Shown here: in pieces, positions 59,237 through 64,000 of the stretch
How positions within the stretch are numbered: the stretch's first letter is position 1
Layout: every line of letters begins with the position of its first letter
Source of the DNA: Nocardia miyunensis NBRC 108239
GTDB taxonomy: Bacteria; Actinomycetota; Actinomycetes; Mycobacteriales; Mycobacteriaceae
Assembly: GCF_001613065.1 (NCBI RefSeq)
Contig: NZ_BDBQ01000066.1
Location: 1 to 64,000, forward strand
Length of the DNA: 64,000 nt
Reading direction: 5' to 3'
The notes under the pieces: model-generated
The model's input: the letters and a program-made list of their open reading frames with translations, nothing else
Told to the model about the DNA's origin: nothing
The model's database searches: none
Translations under genes and position numbers: made by a program

Positions 59237-60253
59237 CTACCCGCTGAAAGCGTTGCGGCGCTTGGCAAGTCGCTTGTACAGCGTCTGCTGAATGGTCTCC
59301 CGGACCTGATCGGTGATCTCGAACATGGTCATCGCGTCCTCGGCGGCCTCGGGCTCGTACGCCCCGGTCTCGATGGGCTCACCGAACTCCATGTGCCACT
59401 TGACGGGCAGCGGCACCGCTCCCAGCAGACCCAGATGCGGGAACAGCGGCGTCACCGGGAAATACGGCAATCCGAGCAACCGCGCCAGCGGCTTGAGATC
59501 GGCGAGCTTCGGATAGATCTCCTCCGAGCCCACGATCGAGCACGGAACGATCGGCACCCCGGTACGCACCGCGGCGGACACGAAACCCCCGCGCCCGAAC
59601 CGCTGCAACTTGTACCGATCCCCGTACGACTTGCCAATTCCCTTGAAGCCCTCGGGAAATACCCCGACCAGCTCCCTGCCGCGCAACAACCGCTCGGCAT
59701 CGGCCGGGCAGGCCAGCGTATGTCCGGCCTTGCGCGCCAGCCCGCCCAGGACCGGCGTCTCGAAGACCAGATCGGCGGCCAGCAATCGCACCACGCGATG
59801 CGCGGGGTGCCGGTCGTGCACGGCCACCTGCAACATCAGCCCGTCCAGCGGCAGGACGCCCGCGTGATTGGCGACGACCAGCGCACCACCGGATGCGGGC
59901 AGATTCTCGATTCCGCTCACCTCCACGCGGAACCACTGCTCGGCGAGCGGCCGCAACGCGGGCAGCAGCACCGATTCCAGCAGATGTTCGTCGAGGCCGT
60001 ACTCGTCGACCTGATAGTCGCCGGTGAGCCGCCGGCGAGCGAAGTCCGCGGTGCCGCGGATCCCTTCGGCGACCGTGTCGCGCACCAGGTCGCCCATGCT
60101 GCGCGGCGGCGGCGGAGTGGTCTCGGCGAGCCGTTCGGTGAGCGAGGTCACCGGGCTCGCCGCGCTCTCGCCCGGCCAGCGCCGCGACGCGGGTCGCTGC
60201 CGAGCCTCGAAGTCGATGTCGTGCAGTTGAATGACCTTGGCAACGTCGTTCAT
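59237..60253 (-). CDS. Lysophospholipid acyltransferase family protein
   Basis: A 338-residue PlsC-type acyltransferase. The acceptor motif is NHAGVLPLD (H130, D137), with a longer spacing than the standard HX4D, as in mycobacterial Rv0502-like proteins; FPEG (phosphate binding) and VPIVPCSIVGSEEIYP follow. It probably acylates a glycerolipid or glycolipid at the membrane. It overlaps the SDR gene by 4 bp on the same strand and converges on the HAD phosphatase. The N-terminal 75 residues are an extension. Confidence 0.82.
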   Translation of the reverse strand: MNDVAKVIQLHDIDFEARQRPASRRWPGESAASPVTSLTERLAETTPPPPRSMGDLVRDTVAEGIRGTADFARRRLTGDYQVDEYGLDEHLLESVLLPALRPLAEQWFRVEVSGIENLPASGGALVVANHAGVLPLDGLMLQVAVHDRHPAHRVVRLLAADLVFETPVLGGLARKAGHTLACPADAERLLRGRELVGVFPEGFKGIGKSYGDRYKLQRFGRGGFVSAAVRTGVPIVPCSIVGSEEIYPKLADLKPLARLLGLPYFPVTPLFPHLGLLGAVPLPVKWHMEFGEPIETGAYEPEAAEDAMTMFEITDQVRETIQQTLYKRLAKRRNAFSG

Positions 60254-61323
60254 CGGTGTGCTCCCTCTCCGGCCCCGACGAGGCCGAGAAGTCTCGTTTC
60301 AGCGGCGTCGATCCAGCGCGGATCGATTACGGGCCGCAACGCTGCGCCCCCAACGAAATCGTCGAAGGCCTGCGTCGTGGTCCAGCGCGGCTCGAATCCG
60401 AGTTCGGCGCGCATCCGGGTGGTGTCCAGGCCGCACCCGAAATGGAAGTAGTCGATCTGCTCGGACGTGAACTCCTGCATCACCGGGCCCATGACACTGC
60501 GGCCGACGGTGCGGAACAACGCGAACGGAATGGGCATCGCGACCCGCCCTGCTCGGCGGATCGCCTGGGACAACGTCAGCGAACCGTCTCCGGCGACGTT
60601 GAACGTCCCGCCCGGCGCGGTCAGTGCGGCATGCACCAGCGCGGAGATCGAATCCTGCTCGTGCAGCACCTGCATGCGCGGATCGCGGCCGAGAACGGTC
60701 GGTGTAACCGGAGACCGGAAATACTGTACGCCACGCTCTGCCAGGCGAGATCCGACTATAGGGGGAAAACGCAGAATTGCCGTCGCAATATCCGGACGAC
60801 GTCGCGCCAGCCCGCGCACATAACCTTCCATCTCGATCATGTCGCGTGCGAAAAAACCGCTCGGCGGGGTCCGAGCACTCATTTCCTCGGTGAATTTCGC
60901 CGGATCCTTGGCGCTGCATCCGTAGACCGCCGAGGACGAGCGCACGACCACCCGGCGCACACTCGGGGTTTTCTGGCAGACCGCGAACAGTTGCATCGCG
61001 CCGAGTACGTTGAAATCCTTCATCGCCGCGCGCCCGCCACTGGACGGCGGCCGGGACAGCACCGCGGGATGGACGACCGTATCTACTTCGTTACCCTCGA
61101 CAACCTTGCGTATCAACGGATTACGAATATCGGCCCGGACGAATTCGGCGCGGCCCATGCGACACAGCAGCTCTCGACCGGGCTGGCGCGCGTCGACCGC
61201 GATGATCCGCTCGACGGTGGGGTCGGCGGCTAGGGCGGCAACCACGTTGCCGCCGAAGAATCGGCTCGCACCAGTGACCAGGACAACTCTCGGCCGGTGC
61301 GTGTCACGCTCGTTCTGGCTCAC
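60250..61323 (-). CDS. SDR-type epimerase/dehydratase-like protein with altered active site
   Basis: A 357-residue extended short-chain dehydrogenase fold. The glycine motif is VTGASRFFGGNVV, with arginine where most have the central glycine. The usual YxxxK catalytic pair after the serine strand (SSSAVYG) is not evident; the expected region reads FFARDMIEMEGY. A related protein (annotated galE2) has this place and the same arginine in M. tuberculosis. It may be a catalytically atypical SDR or a binding protein. Translationally coupled to the acyltransferase. Confidence 0.78.
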   Translation of the reverse strand: MSQNERDTHRPRVVLVTGASRFFGGNVVAALAADPTVERIIAVDARQPGRELLCRMGRAEFVRADIRNPLIRKVVEGNEVDTVVHPAVLSRPPSSGGRAAMKDFNVLGAMQLFAVCQKTPSVRRVVVRSSSAVYGCSAKDPAKFTEEMSARTPPSGFFARDMIEMEGYVRGLARRRPDIATAILRFPPIVGSRLAERGVQYFRSPVTPTVLGRDPRMQVLHEQDSISALVHAALTAPGGTFNVAGDGSLTLSQAIRRAGRVAMPIPFALFRTVGRSVMGPVMQEFTSEQIDYFHFGCGLDTTRMRAELGFEPRWTTTQAFDDFVGGAALRPVIDPRWIDAAETRLLGLVGAGEGAHR

Positions 61324-61435
61324 GCCGAAAATCCCAACTGAACCCCTTTGCGGCCTGTCCCCGCGTCCAGAGTAACGGGTTCGGCGCGCGACGGGAGAGG
61401 CTATTTACCAGGATCTAACGATGACTTTCGACACT

Positions 61436-61470
61436 GGAAACGAAAGAACCCGTCATCTATCGATGACGGG
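61436..61470 (-). terminator. Intrinsic terminator downstream of bS22
   Basis: CCCGTCATC (61449-61457) and GATGACGGG (61462-61470) form a perfect 9-bp stem with a 4-nt loop. On the minus strand it is followed by TTCTTTCGTTTCC. It lies 19 bp past the bS22 stop. Confidence 0.8.
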
Positions 61471-61488
61471 CCCGTCGGCGGCTACGGC

Positions 61489-61590
61489 CTACTTGCCGAG
61501 TTTGCGCCGCTGCACTCGGGTGCGGCGAAGCAGCTTGCGGTGCTTCTTCTTCGACATCCGCTTACGGCGCTTCTTGATCACAGAACCCAT
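61489..61590 (-). CDS. Ribosomal protein bS22 (AURKAIP1/COX24 domain), 33 residues
   Basis: A 33-residue, extremely basic protein ([20 protein letters not shown] ... RRKLGK), too short for most gene callers. It matches the small-subunit protein bS22 known from mycobacterial ribosomes and is encoded at the same place, between galE2 and the excisionase-like gene. It sits near the decoding region of the 30S subunit. Start ATG at 61590, terminator just after the stop. Confidence 0.92.
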
Positions 61591-61809
61591 AGGGTTGTTC
61601 CTCGCGTTCTCTCTCTACTCGGCGCGCACGCCGGTTCACGTACGCTCTGTTCCCCGGGTCGCCCGGCCCGCATGGCTCCCGGTTTCCGCGCTCCCAATGT
61701 TCGCGCGGTCGCCGCGGCGCTGGGCACCGGCTGGCGAACACGACGGTGATTCATCGTAGCGGGTCCAGCCCCGACCGCCTGGGCCGGGGCATCGGATCCC
61801 TGCGCGGGA

Positions 61810-62034
61810 TCAGCCCGCGTCGAAGTACGAGGTCTGCAGATAATCGTGCACGGCCTTGGCGTGCACTCGGAACGATCTGCCGACTCGCACAGCGGGCAAC
61901 TCGCCCGAGTGCACCAACCGATACACCGTCATCTTCGATACCCGCATCAGATTCGCCACCTCGGCGACGGTGAGGAACTGAGTCCCTCCACCGACCACGG
62001 GTCCCGTACTCGCAGAGCTGTTTCCAGACATCAT
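61810..62034 (-). CDS. Excisionase-family/MerR-like DNA-binding protein
   Basis: A 74-residue protein with an AlpA/Xis-type winged HTH (FLTVAEVANLMRVSKMTVYR ... GELPAVRVGRSFRVH). It is conserved beside proC and bS22 in actinobacteria and is not tied to any phage here. Two adjacent ATG codons (62034, 62031) are possible starts; GGAGG lies 11 bp upstream of the first. It probably acts as a small transcriptional regulator. Confidence 0.85.
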   Translation of the reverse strand: MMSGNSSASTGPVVGGGTQFLTVAEVANLMRVSKMTVYRLVHSGELPAVRVGRSFRVHAKAVHDYLQTSYFDAG

Positions 62035-62226
62035 TGCGTCACCGACCTCCGGCACGTCCGCGCCGCCGGCTTCCCCACCGGCGGAACAGACACGCACGTG
62101 CTCCTTGAAGCTTAGCGGGACCAGTGGGATTGCTGCGACGGGTGTGAGAAATCGGATTTGCCGGGCAGATAACCGCCCGGTCAGGCAACGGACGCGTGTC
62201 GTTCAATTACCTGCGCGGATCAGGGG

Positions 62227-63036
62227 TCACCCGTCGTGTGCCGCGGAGCGGTCCCGCGCCGCGTTCAGGCCCTCGATGAACGCCGAGCGCAATCCGGCGC
62301 GTTCCATCTCGCGCACCGCCGCGGCCGTGGTGCCCGCGGGCGAGGTGACCGCGGCGCGCAGTTCGGCCGCGTCCTGACCGGACTCGTCCAGCAGCGCCGC
62401 CGAGCCGAGCATCGTCTGCACCACCAGCTGGGTGGCCACGTCACGGCTCAGGCCCATCCCGACGCCCGCCTCGACCATGGCCTCGACCACCAGGAAGAAA
62501 TACGCCGGACCCGAACCCGACACCGCGGTCACCGCGTCCATCTTGGATTCGTCCACGGTGACCACCTTGCCGACCGCGGCCAGCAGTTCGGACACCTGCT
62601 CGAGCTGCGTCGCGTCGGCGTGGCGGCCGCCCGCGATGGCACTCATGCCCTGGCCGACCAGCATCGGGGTATTCGGCATGACGCGGACCACCGGGAATCC
62701 GGCGGGCAGTTTGGACTCCAGGCGCGCGGTGGTCACCCCGGCGGCCAGGGAGACCAGCACGCGGTCGCGGGCGTCGTCCAGATCGACCTTGCTCACCTCG
62801 GCGAGCACACCGTCCACATCGCCCGGCTTCACGGCGACGACCAGCAGATCCGCACCCGTCGCGGCGTCGGTGACGTCGGCGGTGACTCGGATGCCCAGGC
62901 GCTCGCTCAGGAATTCCGCACGCTCGGCCATCGACTCGACGACCACCAGATCCTTACTCGCCCACCCGGATTCGAGCAGTCCGGCGAGTAACGCCTCACC
63001 GATCCGCCCGCCGCCGATCACCGCAATTCTCGTCAT
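62227..63036 (-). CDS. proC: Pyrroline-5-carboxylate reductase
   Basis: A 269-residue enzyme making L-proline from pyrroline-5-carboxylate with NAD(P)H. The N-terminal Rossmann motif is IAVIGGGRIGEALL, and the family signature SGSGPAYFFLVVEAMVEAGV with the C-terminal SPAGTTAAAVREMERAGLR is intact. ATG at 63036, followed downstream by the excisionase-like gene. Housekeeping gene, no oddities. Confidence 0.94.
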   Translation of the reverse strand: MTRIAVIGGGRIGEALLAGLLESGWASKDLVVVESMAERAEFLSERLGIRVTADVTDAATGADLLVVAVKPGDVDGVLAEVSKVDLDDARDRVLVSLAAGVTTARLESKLPAGFPVVRVMPNTPMLVGQGMSAIAGGRHADATQLEQVSELLAAVGKVVTVDESKMDAVTAVSGSGPAYFFLVVEAMVEAGVGMGLSRDVATQLVVQTMLGSAALLDESGQDAAELRAAVTSPAGTTAAAVREMERAGLRSAFIEGLNAARDRSAAHDG

Positions 63037-63091
63037 AGCGTCCAAGGCTATCGGTGCGGGGCGGGCGAGTTCCCGGCACGCCCGCCGAGCA

Positions 63092-63994
63092 TCAGCGCGG
63101 GATCAGCGCGAGCTGGCGCGATTGCGCCACGACCGCACCGGTGGCGTCCAGGACCAGTTGATCCTCGTCGAACATCCGCTCGCCGATCTCGTGCGCGGTC
63201 GCGATGACGCGCAGCCAGCCGCGGGCCGGACGACGACGCAGATAGGTGGTCATCTGGACGGTCGGCGACCAGCCGAAGCGGCCCAGGTTCATCGGCACCG
63301 GCGGGCTCATGTCACCGGCCATCATCGCGAAGTAGGCCGCGACGTCCGGGTCCTGCTGGTCGCCCTCGCGGGCGCGGATCCACAGCCGCAGCCGCGGCTC
63401 GCCCTGTTCCTTCGCGAGGAATCTGGCCCATTCGCGATCCAGGGCCACCGTGGCGCCCTCGGCGACGTGCACGAAACTGCCCATCGCCGAATCCGGGGTG
63501 TAGATCTCGGCGTCGGCCGGGGGTTCGACGGGCATGTCGGCATGGCTGTCGGCGGTGTAGGCCGAGGCGTCGTCGTCGAGATGGCCGAAGGTAAACGCGG
63601 TGTGCACCAGCGTCCGCCCGCCCTGCACCAGACCGGTGTCGATCAGGCAGATCTGCCGGCCGGTCTTGCGGATGCGGACCTCGTACTCGACCTCGCCCGC
63701 CTCGGGCGCGCCGAGAAAGTCGGTGCTGGCGGCGATCGGGAACATCTCGGACAGATCGGGTGCGGCCGCGCGCAACCGGCGGGTGGCCGCCGCGGCGCTG
63801 GCGGCGACCATGGTGCCGCCGTGCAGTTTGTTCCCGATGGTCCAGATCGGCTCGATCACGCCGCGGTAGCGGCCGACGTCCGGGTCCTGTCCGGGCAGTT
63901 CGGTCAGTGCGCACACCCGGCTGAAGGGGGCGTCACTCGAATCCGTCGCACCCGCGCTGCCTGATCGTTCCGCATCGATGGCCAGTTCCGTCAC
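63092..63994 (-). CDS. Double-hotdog acyl-CoA thioesterase-like protein
   Basis: A 300-residue protein whose two halves resemble hotdog domains of TesB-like thioesterases (HGGTMVAASAAAATRRLRAA in the first, MTTYLRRRPARGWLRVIATA in the second). It is the positional homolog of the thioesterase-like protein next to proC in M. tuberculosis. GTG at 63994 is the last start inside the window; only 6 bp remain upstream, so a start outside cannot be excluded. Confidence 0.75.
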   Translation of the reverse strand: MTELAIDAERSGSAGATDSSDAPFSRVCALTELPGQDPDVGRYRGVIEPIWTIGNKLHGGTMVAASAAAATRRLRAAAPDLSEMFPIAASTDFLGAPEAGEVEYEVRIRKTGRQICLIDTGLVQGGRTLVHTAFTFGHLDDDASAYTADSHADMPVEPPADAEIYTPDSAMGSFVHVAEGATVALDREWARFLAKEQGEPRLRLWIRAREGDQQDPDVAAYFAMMAGDMSPPVPMNLGRFGWSPTVQMTTYLRRRPARGWLRVIATAHEIGERMFDEDQLVLDATGAVVAQSRQLALIPR

Positions 63995-64000
63995 CGCCGC

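Noticed and set aside
61810..62034. Excisionase-like protein taken as a sign of an integrated element
   Set aside because: No integrase or attachment repeats; the gene is part of the conserved proC-bS22 neighbourhood.

Overview
This window is about 70% GC with a high density of genes on both strands. It carries a menaquinone, cytochrome c maturation and heme gene order that matches the Rv0499-Rv0562 stretch of Mycobacterium tuberculosis, read in the opposite direction. The gene set is that backbone plus rex, a two-part HTH/Clp_N unit, DUF6918 and DUF2505 proteins and many nocardioform small proteins. It points to a mycolic-acid actinomycete, most likely Nocardia (inferred from protein similarity remembered by eye, not from a search). 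No rRNA, tRNA or CRISPR array was found.

Layout. 1-30 kb is the menaquinone half: menJ (cut by the left edge), mgtA and menG, then a fused assimilatory nitrate reductase/diflavin reductase, an aldo/keto reductase with a divergent TetR gene, menD, a hotdog thioesterase, menB, pitA, menE, a DrrAB-type ABC exporter interrupted by an internally deleted TnpB element, a very large SARP/BTAD regulator, and menA. 28.8-31.3 kb holds a holin-like membrane protein, an HTH/Clp_N pair behind a striking double palindrome, a DUF4229 protein, bldC and a small membrane protein. 31.3-39.3 kb is an accessory stretch of lower gene density: a DapA-like lyase with a divergent LysR gene, a HicB-like/GGCT pair, a NYN nuclease, an XRE/flavoprotein pair, and a MazEF module flanked by two mazF fragments. 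39.3-45.8 kb is the cytochrome c maturation operon (ccsB, resB, ccdA, a ResA/TlpA lipoprotein), a histidine phosphatase and hemL. 46-49.4 kb has several small membrane proteins and hemB. 50-52.3 kb is a TetR/hydrolase pair and a small basic protein. 52.7-57.6 kb is rex-hemA-hemC-hemD, with a Rex operator upstream. 57.8-64 kb is the conserved glutaredoxin, HAD phosphatase, acyltransferase, SDR, bS22, excisionase-like, proC and thioesterase block.

How it fits together. MenD, MenE, MenB, MenA, MenG and MenJ supply most of the menaquinone route; menF, menC and a canonical menH are not in the window. HemA, HemL, HemB, HemC and HemD take glutamyl-tRNA to uroporphyrinogen III. CcsB, ResB, CcdA and the thioredoxin-like lipoprotein attach heme to c-type cytochromes. 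Rex ties the heme operon to the NADH/NAD+ ratio. The region is therefore a respiratory-cofactor block into which smaller accessory modules have been inserted.

Most notable oddities: a TnpB reading frame with an in-frame loss of its RuvC-II and zinc-ribbon part; degenerate tandem copies of gene 3' ends downstream of menD and possibly hemD, plus an exact 15-bp duplication at the end of menG; a 43-bp double operator that also forms a leaderless promoter for the HTH/Clp_N pair; a 93-bp hairpin behind the ABC exporter; and mazF fragments on both sides of an intact mazEF. Protein family names come from motif and sequence recognition by eye.
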